Notes under the pieces: model-generated
Seen by the model: only the letters and a program-made list of their open reading frames with translations
Databases searched by the model: none
Told to the model about the DNA's origin: nothing
Part shown: one piece after another, positions 25,770-34,782 of the stretch
Numbering within the stretch: position 1 is the stretch's first letter
Layout of the letters: each line of letters opens with the position of its first letter
Origin: Roseivirga misakiensis
GTDB taxonomy: Bacteria > Bacteroidota > Bacteroidia > Cytophagales > Cyclobacteriaceae
DNA: 64,000 bases
Assembly: GCF_001747105.1 (NCBI RefSeq)
Contig: NZ_MDGQ01000005.1
Location: 1,674,001-1,738,000 of the forward strand
Direction: 5' to 3'
Translations under genes and position numbers: made by a program

Positions 25770-26188
25770 TACTCAGGAGGCCTTCGGCTAGATTTCTTAT
25801 CCGAATGCCTCTTTTTATCATCTAACCTTTTGCGAATAGCAGCCTTTGAAGGTTTGGACTTTTTGCGAGGTTTAGGATCGGTAAACGCGGCGACAATCAG
25901 TTTTCGAAATGCCGCAATTGTTTCCTCTTTGTTTCTTAACTGGCTTCGGTGTTTTTCCGAATGAATAGAAAGTACGTTTTCGGCATTCAACCTGTTTTTG
26001 CACTTGGCCATCAAACGATCCTTTTCAGGTTCATTTAAAAGAATAGATTCTGGAATAGAAAACTTGAGACTAACTCGAGTTTCTACCTTATTTACGTTCT
26101 GACCTCCCGGACCAGAACTTCGAGAAGATTGAAATTCAAATTCAGATGTAAAATCTCGTTGAGAAATTTCTTGAGGATCAAACGGCAT
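25766..26188 (-). CDS. arfB: Alternative ribosome-rescue hydrolase ArfB
   Basis: 140 residues from ATG 26188; the frame extends further upstream, but MPFDPQEISQRDF matches where the family starts. The catalytic GGQ is residues 28-30 in SSGPGGQNVNKVETR, which hydrolyses peptidyl-tRNA on stalled ribosomes. The basic C-terminal tail (KPRKKSKPSKAAIRKRLDDKK) is the part that enters the empty mRNA channel. It overlaps yaaA by 11 bases, so the two are probably translationally coupled. Confidence 0.92.
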   Translation of the reverse strand: MPFDPQEISQRDFTSEFEFQSSRSSGPGGQNVNKVETRVSLKFSIPESILLNEPEKDRLMAKCKNRLNAENVLSIHSEKHRSQLRNKEETIAAFRKLIVAAFTDPKPRKKSKPSKAAIRKRLDDKKRHSDKKSSRRPPEY

Positions 26189-26948
26189 CTCTTTTGAATA
26201 CAAGGTGCTGATCATTTGAGGCATCAGCATCAAACCAGTAACCTTCATAATCGAAAGCCTTTAAACCTTCTGGTTCGTTGATTTGGTTCTTAATAATGAA
26301 TTGGGACATTAATCCCCTAGCCTTTTTGGCAAAAAATGAGATCACTTTGTATTGGCCGTTCTTGTAGTCTAAAAAGTCCACATTGATGATTTGTGCCTTT
26401 AAAGAGGGGCGATTAATTGCTTTGAAATATTCATTTGACGCCAAGTTTACCAGTATTTTATCTCCCTGCTTTTTCAAGTCTTTATTCACCTCAGCGACAA
26501 TCTTATCAGCCCAGTAATTATATAAAGTTCTGTAGTCATCAAAAGCCAACCTTGTACCCATTTCTAATCTATAAGGCTGAATTAGATCTAGAGGCCTCAG
26601 CACACCATACAATCCTGAAAGAATCCTCAAATGATTTTGCGCATATTGAATGTCATCATCTGACAAGCCTTCAGCTTCAAGCCCCACATATACATCTCCT
26701 TTAAATGCATAAACAGCCTGCTTGGCCGCTTTAGAGTTCTTTGCCTTTCTGAATTTGCGATACCTATCGGCATTTAGCTCAGCCAAATTCTCACTCAGAT
26801 CCATTAAACGTTGAATTTCTTCTGGTGTCTTTTCCTTCAAAACACCGATCAGTTCTAAGGTTTCTTTTTGAAATCTTGGATAGCTTTTAGCCTTATCACA
26901 AGGCGTTTCAAAATCTAAAGTTTTCGCAGGAGAAATTACGTGTATCAT
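26178..26948 (-). CDS. yaaA: YaaA/DUF328 peroxide-stress protein
   Basis: 256 residues. It opens with MIHVISPAKTLDFETP and has LSGLYGVLRPLDLIQPYRLEMGT in the middle and LVNLASNEYFKAI and ARGLMSQFI later, all hallmarks of YaaA. In Escherichia coli YaaA lowers intracellular free iron during H2O2 stress and binds DNA. The gene is divergent from hrpB with 177 bases between. A TATGTTTG element 18 bases upstream fits a primary-sigma promoter. The downstream arfB start lies inside its last codons. Confidence 0.92.
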   Translation of the reverse strand: MIHVISPAKTLDFETPCDKAKSYPRFQKETLELIGVLKEKTPEEIQRLMDLSENLAELNADRYRKFRKAKNSKAAKQAVYAFKGDVYVGLEAEGLSDDDIQYAQNHLRILSGLYGVLRPLDLIQPYRLEMGTRLAFDDYRTLYNYWADKIVAEVNKDLKKQGDKILVNLASNEYFKAINRPSLKAQIINVDFLDYKNGQYKVISFFAKKARGLMSQFIIKNQINEPEGLKAFDYEGYWFDADASNDQHLVFKRDAV

Positions 26949-26966
26949 AGTTGACTTTATCTTCTA

Positions 26967-26974
26967 CAAACATA
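26967..26974 (-). promoter_or_regulatory. Probable -7 element of yaaA-arfB
   Basis: The minus strand reads TATGTTTG, a full match to TAnnTTTG, 18 bases before the yaaA ATG. A TTTG at the proper -33 distance is not clear, so the promoter may need an activator. Confidence 0.4.
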
Positions 26975-27125
26975 CAAATTGAAGCCCAAAATTGTTCAGA
27001 ATGCTTATTGGTAATCTCAATAAGATATTGCCGACAACATTCATGTAAATCAGTTCTATAAAGCCTTATGTTCGGCTCTACTTTTTACAATATGATCAAT
27101 TAAGGCCTTATCTTCGTGGCGCTTT

Positions 27126-29618
27126 ATGACCACCAATAGCTTTAACCCCCATTCCATAGATCTTCCTGTCGTAGATATCATTGCGGAAGTTCAAGAACAC
27201 TTAACGGCTAAAAATAGCCTAGTAGTCAATGCACCTCCAGGAGCAGGAAAAAGCACCCTTTTGCCCCTAGCACTTCTTAAGGAACCATGGCTAGAAGGAA
27301 AAAAGATATTGATGCTAGAGCCAAGAAGACTTGCCGCCAGGACTATTGCCGAAAGGATGTCTTTCTTTTTGGGTGAAAAGGTGGGACAAACAGTGGGTTT
27401 TAGAATTCGTTTTGAAAACAGAACTTCCGATCAGACGATCATTGAAGTGGTGACTGAGGGAATCCTTACCAGAATGATCCAAAACGATAACGCCTTGGAA
27501 AATGTAGGATTAGTGATCTTTGATGAATTTCACGAGCGGAGTATCCATGCCGATGTTGCCCTAGCCCTTTGCCGCGAGGCACAACAGGTGCTCAGACCTG
27601 ATCTTAGAATCATGATCATGTCTGCTACGCTCAATATGCCGCAGCTCACATCTCTTCTAAATGCACCAGCAGCAGTGAGTAAAGGAAGACAATACCCTGT
27701 GGAAATTCATTATGCTGGAGATACTGACGAAGCTGTGATGTCCGACCTAACGGCCAGAACAGTGATCAGCGCGACCAAAAAGCATGAAGGTGATGTGTTA
27801 GTATTTCTTCCAGGACAAAGAGAAATACATCATACAGGGGATATTCTCAAGAAAGAATTGCGAGGCTTTGCCATACATAATTTGTATGGTTCTCTACCCC
27901 AAAGGCAACAATTAGCCGCTATTCTTCCAGACAAAAATGGAAAAAGGAAAGTTGTCCTCGCCACGTCAATAGCGGAGACCAGTTTAACCATAGAAGGCAT
28001 TAAAATTGTCGTGGATAGTGGCTTCGGCAGGACTTCCAAGTTCGATCCTAATTCTGGTCTTTCTCGTTTAGAGACAGTGCGTATTTCTCGCGATTCAGCG
28101 GATCAAAGAGCAGGAAGAGCCGGTAGACTGAGTGCAGGCGTATGTTACCGTATGTGGTCCAAAGTGACACATCAGCGATTGACGGATCAAATCGTACCAG
28201 AAATAATGGAAGCCGATTTAGCTTCATTAGTGCTAGATATGGCGCAATGGGGTATTGTTGATATTCAGCAGATGACTTGGCTCACACCACCTCCAAAAGG
28301 GCCGTTGATGCAAGCTACGGACTTATTGCACCAACTGGAGGCCTTGGAAGACGGCAGGATTACAGAGCATGGCAAAAGAATGCTCAAGCTGCCTTGTCAC
28401 CCTAGGATTGCGCACATGTTGCTCTTAGCAGAAGAGGAAGACCAACTGCCACTTGCCACCGATATTGCTGCTCTTTTAGAAGAAAGAGACCCGCTGGGCC
28501 GAGAGGCAGGTATTGATTTAAATACCAGGATAGATGCCCTGAGAGTGCATAGAAGAGAGAATCGCGAAGGTCGAAAGTTAGGCCGGATTGAAAAAATCGC
28601 GAGTCAATACCGTGGTCTTTTCAATATAGAACCAGACGACAATGTCGTTGATCCATATGAAACTGGGGTACTCCTCACCCATGCATATCCAGAAAGAATT
28701 GCCTTTGCGCGGCCTGGTAATAACGCTCAATTTCAGCTTTCAAATGGCCGATATGCCATGGCAGGACATCGCGAAGATTTAGCAGCTGAACCTTGGCTAG
28801 CCATCAGCCATATAGATGCCCGCGACGGTATGGGTAAAATCTTTATGGCGTCTCCTTTAAATCCACGAGACTTAGCTCCTCTTGTTAAAGAGAAAGAGGT
28901 AATTACTTGGGATACAGAGGATGGCGGCTTAGAAGCCAATCTAAACCTGTGTATTGGGAGTATTATTTTGAAAAGCAGCCCACTACCTGATCCCGATCCT
29001 TCACACCTAGCCAATGCGATAATCGATGCGATTAAGAAAGAAGGCGAACGGTTACTAGACTTTAACGAAGAAGTACAGCAATGGCAAAATAGGGTCATTA
29101 GTTTAAGAAGATGGAATCCGCAGCAAGAATGGCCCGAGGTAAGCACACCTAGCCTATTATTGACGAGCTCCGAATGGCTAAGTCCCTACTTGAGTGACGT
29201 AAAAAGACCAGAAGACCTCAAAAAAATAGATCTTCAGGAAGTGCTACAGCATAGTTTATCCTTTGACCAACAGGAACTATTAGAAAAGCAAGCACCAACA
29301 CACTTGAAAGTACCAAGTGGTTCACGCATAAAACTTCAATATAGAGATAATGGTGAAGTGCCTGTATTGGCGGTCAAAATTCAAGAAGTCTTCGGTTTAG
29401 CCGAAACACCTAAGATTAATAATGGTACTAAAGGAGTGCTTATGCATTTACTGTCGCCCGGGTACAAACCCGTGCAAATAACCTCTGACCTCAAGAGTTT
29501 TTGGGAAAACACATATTTCGAGGTTAGAAAGGAGCTCAAACGACGTTATGCTAAACATGTCTGGCCTGATGACCCAACTAAGGAACCCGCCACTAGATTT
29601 GCAAAGCGCAGGAAATAA
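27126..29618 (+). CDS. hrpB: ATP-dependent helicase HrpB
   Basis: 830 residues, the usual HrpB length. Motif I is APPGAGKST (K42), motif II DEFH (133-136) and motif III SAT (166-168), with QRAGRAGR in the second RecA domain. A helicase-associated region and a long HrpB-specific C-terminal domain (about 500-830) follow, the latter with HLLSPGYKPVQITSDLKSFW and YAKHVWPDDP near the end. DEAH/RHA family; its cellular role in bacteria is poorly defined (RNA remodelling is assumed). It converges on the solitary permease P6. Confidence 0.94.
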   Translation: MTTNSFNPHSIDLPVVDIIAEVQEHLTAKNSLVVNAPPGAGKSTLLPLALLKEPWLEGKKILMLEPRRLAARTIAERMSFFLGEKVGQTVGFRIRFENRTSDQTIIEVVTEGILTRMIQNDNALENVGLVIFDEFHERSIHADVALALCREAQQVLRPDLRIMIMSATLNMPQLTSLLNAPAAVSKGRQYPVEIHYAGDTDEAVMSDLTARTVISATKKHEGDVLVFLPGQREIHHTGDILKKELRGFAIHNLYGSLPQRQQLAAILPDKNGKRKVVLATSIAETSLTIEGIKIVVDSGFGRTSKFDPNSGLSRLETVRISRDSADQRAGRAGRLSAGVCYRMWSKVTHQRLTDQIVPEIMEADLASLVLDMAQWGIVDIQQMTWLTPPPKGPLMQATDLLHQLEALEDGRITEHGKRMLKLPCHPRIAHMLLLAEEEDQLPLATDIAALLEERDPLGREAGIDLNTRIDALRVHRRENREGRKLGRIEKIASQYRGLFNIEPDDNVVDPYETGVLLTHAYPERIAFARPGNNAQFQLSNGRYAMAGHREDLAAEPWLAISHIDARDGMGKIFMASPLNPRDLAPLVKEKEVITWDTEDGGLEANLNLCIGSIILKSSPLPDPDPSHLANAIIDAIKKEGERLLDFNEEVQQWQNRVISLRRWNPQQEWPEVSTPSLLLTSSEWLSPYLSDVKRPEDLKKIDLQEVLQHSLSFDQQELLEKQAPTHLKVPSGSRIKLQYRDNGEVPVLAVKIQEVFGLAETPKINNGTKGVLMHLLSPGYKPVQITSDLKSFWENTYFEVRKELKRRYAKHVWPDDPTKEPATRFAKRRK

Positions 29619-29673
29619 TTTTCTTGAAGCAAATCTTTATAAATGACCAATTAGGCTAATGCTGGCATCACCT

Positions 29674-32106
29674 CTATTCATACCTTAAAGCCTTTACTGG
29701 ATCAGAAATAGCTGTTTTTATGGCATGATAGCTCACAGTCAAGAAAGCAATCACCAACTGAATAAGCCCAGCAACCAGAAACAAATCCCAAGTCATCTCA
29801 ATGCGATAAGGAAAAGTCGACAACCAATCTCCTCCTGCATAATAAGCCACAGGAGTCGCAATTAATAGGGAGATAATTACTAAAGCAGAAAAGCCTCTCG
29901 ACAAAATATAGACGATATTGGGGACGGGTGCGCCAAAAACCTTCCGTACACCTATCTCTTTTGTCCTGCGTTGGGTAGACATAAAGGCTAAGCCAAACAA
30001 GCCTAGGCATGAAATACAAATAGCGATTAAGGAAGCGGTTAAAATGATGCTCTGCCAGCGTTTTTGTTCCGCAAACTGAGAATCATTGGATTCTTCGACT
30101 AGTGTAAAATCAAATGGGTTGTTAGGATTGAATTTAGTCCAGGTTTCTTCAAGCGCAGCAAGCGTTGCGGATAGTGTGCCAGGTTCAAATTTGACTAACA
30201 GCTCTCTAATTCTGTCACTCTTGTCTAACGAAAAATAAGTTGGTACGATTTCATTTGTAACAGATATAAGATTGAAATTATTGACTATCCCAATAATATC
30301 ATCACGAGCGTTGGCCAAATTAAACCTTCCATTAACTGAGTCTTTTAAATTCAGGTATTCGGCATATCTTGCATTGATAATAATTCCTTTTTTATCCGAA
30401 AATCGATCAGAAGCCACAAAGTTCCTTCCTGCCAGTAAGGTTACTTCCATCGTTTTAAAGTAATCCGCATCAATAATTTTATGATGAGCTTGTATGGTTT
30501 TAGATTCACCGCTTTTTTTATCCTTCTCCTTTAATCCTAACATTGTGTAACCGTATCTTGCACCTGAAACTTGCTTTACAGATGGTACTTGGATCAGGTC
30601 ATTTCTCATCAAATCCAGTAGTGCTTGTCCTTTATTACGAGTAGTATCAGAAACACTTGATTTCGCAATGTCTCCCATCGAAATAGACAATAAATTTGTA
30701 TCGTCATAACCACGGTCCATATTGACCAAGAAGTTGATTTGTTTATTCATGGTCAATACACCGATGATCAGTACGCCAGCTACTGCAAATTGAAAAACGA
30801 TAAGTACCTTTTGGAGCCCCCCTCTAGAACTTATACCATCATAATTCCCCTTTAAGGCTGCCACTGTTTTGAATCTAGATATTACTAATGCAGGATAACT
30901 ACCAGCAACAAAAGCTGTGATCGTTACGACTACAAAAGACACCAAAACATAGATAGGACTACTCAGCACACTAATGCTAAATTCCTTTTCGGCTGCTAAT
31001 TCAAAGGCTGGTAAAGCTAACTCTGCAATCAAGATACCTAATAAAAATGCGGCGGTACTCATCAGAAAAGCTTCCCCTAAAAACTGCGTAATTAACTGTC
31101 TCTTCTTGGCACCAATCACCTTTCTTAAACCAATTTCCTTGGCCCGAGGAAGTGATCTCGCTAAAGACAAGTTGGTGAAATTAATACAGGCCAGAATCAA
31201 AATCAGCAAAGCAATGCCTGTCAAAATTTTAGAATATACCTCATTGCCTGACTTTCTCATCCCAGCCTGATGATTTACCGCATAGTTTTTTGAAAAATGA
31301 ATATCCGCTATTGGTTGAAGGTTAAATTCAGGTGCATAATCCGGCATCCTAACCATTTTGCGTTTAGCCATAGCGTTCATTTCCTCGGTCAAACTTGTTA
31401 TATCAGTGGAAGGTAAAACCTGAATAAAAGTCTGGAAGGTCAGACTTAATTTAAACCAATCATCTATGCTATTAGATTGTCGATCATTAGCTGTTAAATA
31501 GGTTTGAAATGGCACTAGAACCTCAAAATCAATAGAAGAATTACTCGGTGGGTTTTCTAAAACTGCACCGACTGAAAACGTCTTCCACTCCCCTTTTATA
31601 TTGAGGTCTACATACTTACCGATAGCCATCTCATCTCCAAAAATCCTTTCGGCCGCCCTCTCTATCAAAGCAATTTGCGAATCACTCTTAAGCACAGCCC
31701 TTGCATCCCCATAAATGCTAGGGAAAGTAAACATCTCCACAAATTCAGGCTCGGCGTAAAAAACCTTTCCCTGATTTTGAACTTGATCGCCAATACGGAT
31801 ATCAAAAGCAGATTTTGTATACCTACTTTGATTAATGACTGACGGCAATTCTTCTTTTGCGGTAGGTCCTGTTGGAAGCCTTACAAACTCAATAAAATTA
31901 CCATCACTCACTTGATTGGAGGAGCGCACCCGATAAATATTTTCACCGTTCTCGTGAAATTTATCAAAGGTCAGTTCATCCTTTACGTAGAGCATTATCA
32001 GCAAGCAGGAAGCAATGCCTAGCGCTAAGCCAGATATATTAATGAAAGAATATCCTTTATGCTTAATCAGGTTTCGGAAGGCGGTTTTAAAGTAGCTTCT
32101 TAGCAT
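29674..32106 (-). CDS. Solitary orphan ABC permease (P6)
   Basis: 810 residues. I start it at ATG 32106 (MLRSYFKTAFRNLIKHKGYS), which matches the paralogues; an ATG 33 bases upstream would only add a hydrophobic tail. Coupling motifs are RAKEIGLRKVIGAKK and KEIGVRKVFGAPV, and the tail is DPVKALRYE, with Asp in place of the usual Asn. After helix 1 it has KDELTFDKFHENGENIY. It stands alone between hrpB and the thioesterase, about 7 kb from the other clusters, and the 144-base upstream region contains neither the shared operator nor a GG-N10-GC promoter. It therefore appears to be regulated separately. Confidence 0.87.
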   Translation of the reverse strand: MLRSYFKTAFRNLIKHKGYSFINISGLALGIASCLLIMLYVKDELTFDKFHENGENIYRVRSSNQVSDGNFIEFVRLPTGPTAKEELPSVINQSRYTKSAFDIRIGDQVQNQGKVFYAEPEFVEMFTFPSIYGDARAVLKSDSQIALIERAAERIFGDEMAIGKYVDLNIKGEWKTFSVGAVLENPPSNSSIDFEVLVPFQTYLTANDRQSNSIDDWFKLSLTFQTFIQVLPSTDITSLTEEMNAMAKRKMVRMPDYAPEFNLQPIADIHFSKNYAVNHQAGMRKSGNEVYSKILTGIALLILILACINFTNLSLARSLPRAKEIGLRKVIGAKKRQLITQFLGEAFLMSTAAFLLGILIAELALPAFELAAEKEFSISVLSSPIYVLVSFVVVTITAFVAGSYPALVISRFKTVAALKGNYDGISSRGGLQKVLIVFQFAVAGVLIIGVLTMNKQINFLVNMDRGYDDTNLLSISMGDIAKSSVSDTTRNKGQALLDLMRNDLIQVPSVKQVSGARYGYTMLGLKEKDKKSGESKTIQAHHKIIDADYFKTMEVTLLAGRNFVASDRFSDKKGIIINARYAEYLNLKDSVNGRFNLANARDDIIGIVNNFNLISVTNEIVPTYFSLDKSDRIRELLVKFEPGTLSATLAALEETWTKFNPNNPFDFTLVEESNDSQFAEQKRWQSIILTASLIAICISCLGLFGLAFMSTQRRTKEIGVRKVFGAPVPNIVYILSRGFSALVIISLLIATPVAYYAGGDWLSTFPYRIEMTWDLFLVAGLIQLVIAFLTVSYHAIKTAISDPVKALRYE

Positions 32107-32250
32107 GAGTATTAAAATATAAAATATCACATTACCCACCTATTCATATTATGATAATAGGCAACATGTTGGTATAAAGAAAACTGTGGTATCAAAACGC
32201 GATTCTTCACAAAGTCTTTCGTTAATTGATGACTTAATTGAAATACAGCT

Positions 32251-32796
32251 ATGGCATTTAAAAAAGTAAGTGATTCTCAAGTGACTATGATCGAGTTAAT
32301 GCTGCCCTCTCACGCTAATTTTAGCGGTAAAATTCACGGTGGTCATGTCCTTAACCTGATGGATCAAATAGCATTTGCTTGTGCGTCAAAACATTCTGGA
32401 GAATACTGTGTCACAGCGTCTGTAAACCGTGTAGATTTTTTAAACCCTATAGAAGTAGGTGAATTATTAAGCTTAAAAGCCTCTATTAACTACACTGGCC
32501 GAACTTCAATGGTAGTGGGGCTTCGCGTGGAGACAGAAAATATCAAAACTGGTGAAATCAAGCATTGTAACTCTTCTTATTTCACTATGGTCGCGAAAGA
32601 CGAAAATGGGAATAGTACCCCAGTGCCTGGGCTTATTCTAGATACAGAGGAAAGTATCAGGCGATATGCCAGAAGTATGCGCCAATTAAAAGAAGCACGC
32701 ATCCGAAGCGATGACTTTTTACCTGAACACTTTAAAATTAATGAATACCTTCCTGAGTTAGAAAGTCAAAATGCGCAAATAGATTACAAATCATAG
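32251..32796 (+). CDS. Acyl-CoA thioesterase (hotdog fold)
   Basis: 181 residues. A YciA/BFIT-like hotdog domain covers about 8-135, with GKIHGGHVLNLMDQIAFACA (the catalytic Asp lies in the MDQ of this helix) and ASVNRVDFLNPIEVGELL. It would hydrolyse acyl-CoA to free acid and CoA in the cytoplasm. The extra 45 residues at the C terminus are charged and helical and might mediate oligomerisation. Divergent from P6. Confidence 0.88.
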   Translation: MAFKKVSDSQVTMIELMLPSHANFSGKIHGGHVLNLMDQIAFACASKHSGEYCVTASVNRVDFLNPIEVGELLSLKASINYTGRTSMVVGLRVETENIKTGEIKHCNSSYFTMVAKDENGNSTPVPGLILDTEESIRRYARSMRQLKEARIRSDDFLPEHFKINEYLPELESQNAQIDYKS

Positions 32797-32864
32797 CTTT
32801 TTTCGGCCCAACATTGTCCCCAAAACGAACGTCAGCGCGCTTTTTAACCATAAACGAATAAAAG

Positions 32865-33203
32865 ATGGCATACAGTGAATACTTAGTCGAACGCGTAAGA
32901 CAACGCCTTAGCAATGCTGGAATTACTGAGGAAAAGAAAATGATGGGTGGGCTCATATTTATGGTCAATCATAAAATGTGTATCGGTGTGGATATTGACA
33001 AAAAAACGAATTCCGATCGTTTGATGGTTAGGGTTGGAAAACTTCCATATGAAGAGCTGCTAAACACAAAGGGAAGTCGGAAAATGGACTTTACTGGCAC
33101 GGTGATGCGTGGTTTTCTATTTATTGACCCTGAAGGCTTTGACGCCGATGATGACCTTGATTTTTGGGTTGAAAAAGCGGTTGACTTCAATAAGCTTCTA
33201 TAA
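32865..33203 (+). CDS. TfoX N-terminal-domain protein
   Basis: 112 residues, with ERVRQRLSNAG near the start, then KKMMGGLIFMVNHKMCIGVD, LMVRVG and GRVMRGFLF-like GTVMRGFLFIDPEGF. This is the stand-alone TfoX_N domain. In Enterobacteria and Vibrio the full-length protein promotes competence, but the single-domain proteins of Bacteroidota have no demonstrated role. It follows the thioesterase by 68 bases and may share its transcript. Confidence 0.8.
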   Translation: MAYSEYLVERVRQRLSNAGITEEKKMMGGLIFMVNHKMCIGVDIDKKTNSDRLMVRVGKLPYEELLNTKGSRKMDFTGTVMRGFLFIDPEGFDADDDLDFWVEKAVDFNKLL

Positions 33204-33293
33204 AATAGGAATGGCAGCGATCACACTAAGGCTGAAAGAATGGATCACTTTTTTCTGTTTTTATTAAGCTTTTGATTTGTAGATTGTGTCAAA

Positions 33294-34781
33294 ATGGCTC
33301 AACCCACATCTACTAAGCTCACCAGAAAACTTGGCTTACTTGCCCTAACGGCGACAGGTGTTTGTTCAATGCTTGGTGCTTCTATTAATGTTGTACCATT
33401 TATGATTCAACGTAACGTGCCCGGCATAGGACCATACGTATTGCCAGCTTTTGCCTTTGCGGCGGTCCCGGCACTTTTAGCAGCCTTTGCTTATGGTATT
33501 TTGGCCTCAGCCATGCCTCGGGCTGGTGGTAGTTATATTTATGCCAGTAGAGGCCTAAATCCTTATTTAGGGTTTGTGGCAAGTTTTTCCCAGTGGTTTG
33601 GTCTGTCAATAGTTATTGGCGTGATCTCTTATGTTACGGTGCCTTTCATTCGAGATGTTACAATAAGCCTCGGTTGGGATGAGTTTTCGAATACTCTTGA
33701 GATCGGTTGGGTACGAGTATCCATAGCTTTGTTACTCATCTGGTCCTTTGTTGTGGTCAATGTAAAAGGTGCAAAATCTTACGAAAGGGCCCTTCTACCC
33801 ATGATGTTTCTTATGTTCGGACTAGGAGCCATTGTGATAATTGCCGGCTTCAGTTTTAATACAAATGATTTCTTGGACGCCTTAAACAGTAAAGAGCAAA
33901 GGAGCTTCTCTCCCGTCGACAACGCAGATTTTGACGGGCGAATTTTTCTTTCGGCGGCCGCGCTACTCTTTTCAAGTTTTATTGGGTTTGATTCAATAGC
34001 CCAAGCCGGTGGTGAAGCTAAAAACCCCACTAAATCACTTCCCAAAGCCATCCTTTTGGCCATTTTATCGGTCGGATGCTTCTATTTCCTTTTTGCTAAG
34101 GCAGTCTACCATACTGTTCCATGGAGTTTTGTGGCAGAAGAAGCCATGACAAAAGATATTTCAGCACCCGGATTGCTCAGTTATGTACTACCATCTGGTT
34201 TAGGAGTAGCTATACTGATCGGCGCTGCAATAGCCCTAATAAATGATCTGCCTGCCATGCTTTTATCCGTATCTCGTTTAATGTTCGCCTGGGCTGAAGA
34301 CGGTATCTTCCCGAAAAAAATAGCCAATGTTCACCCCAAACGCAGAACTCCTTACATCGCTATTATCGCAGCAGGTCTAATGGCAAGCGTTGGTGTTTTA
34401 GGGTCTCATTTTGCTGGCGATTTCTTCTTGGGTATCGATATCATGGTCACTTCCATGATGGTGAACTTTCTACTCATGTGTATCACATTGTTAACGATCA
34501 AAAAGGCGAACCCACAAATTAGCAGCGATATTTCAGTTGTTAAAAACAGAAGTTACCAAAAGCTGATCGGTTGGTTAGGCACTTTCTTCCTGACTGGGTT
34601 CTTGGTCATACATACTTACAAAGACTTGACTGCCGAAACCGATGTTTGGTACTACCACTCTACTCCCATTTGGCTAATTGTGATGGCCTTAGCCAGTATT
34701 CTCTTCTCTTTTAAGTGGAATCAACTCAAGAAAAGTGGTGTAGACCTAAAGAAAAGATTTAAAGAACTACCGATTGAGTAA
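33294..34781 (+). CDS. APC-superfamily amino-acid permease
   Basis: 495 residues with about 12 hydrophobic helices. Helix 1 carries LLALTATGVCSMLGASINVVP, the unwound Gly-rich substrate segment of APC transporters, and SAMPRAGGSYIYASRGLNP follows, another family hallmark. GFDSIAQAGGEAKNPTKSLPKAI marks the helix 6 region. It is a proton- or Na-coupled importer or exchanger of amino acids or related amines. One base separates its stop from the next ATG, so it is coupled to the AKR-Rid fusion; together they suggest uptake and processing of an amino or imino compound (inference). Confidence 0.9.
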   Translation: MAQPTSTKLTRKLGLLALTATGVCSMLGASINVVPFMIQRNVPGIGPYVLPAFAFAAVPALLAAFAYGILASAMPRAGGSYIYASRGLNPYLGFVASFSQWFGLSIVIGVISYVTVPFIRDVTISLGWDEFSNTLEIGWVRVSIALLLIWSFVVVNVKGAKSYERALLPMMFLMFGLGAIVIIAGFSFNTNDFLDALNSKEQRSFSPVDNADFDGRIFLSAAALLFSSFIGFDSIAQAGGEAKNPTKSLPKAILLAILSVGCFYFLFAKAVYHTVPWSFVAEEAMTKDISAPGLLSYVLPSGLGVAILIGAAIALINDLPAMLLSVSRLMFAWAEDGIFPKKIANVHPKRRTPYIAIIAAGLMASVGVLGSHFAGDFFLGIDIMVTSMMVNFLLMCITLLTIKKANPQISSDISVVKNRSYQKLIGWLGTFFLTGFLVIHTYKDLTAETDVWYYHSTPIWLIVMALASILFSFKWNQLKKSGVDLKKRFKELPIE

Positions 34782-34782
34782 T

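Noticed and set aside
25766-26248. Longer arfB starting at 26248
   Set aside because: The extra 20 residues lie inside yaaA and do not resemble the family N terminus, which begins at MPFDPQEI.
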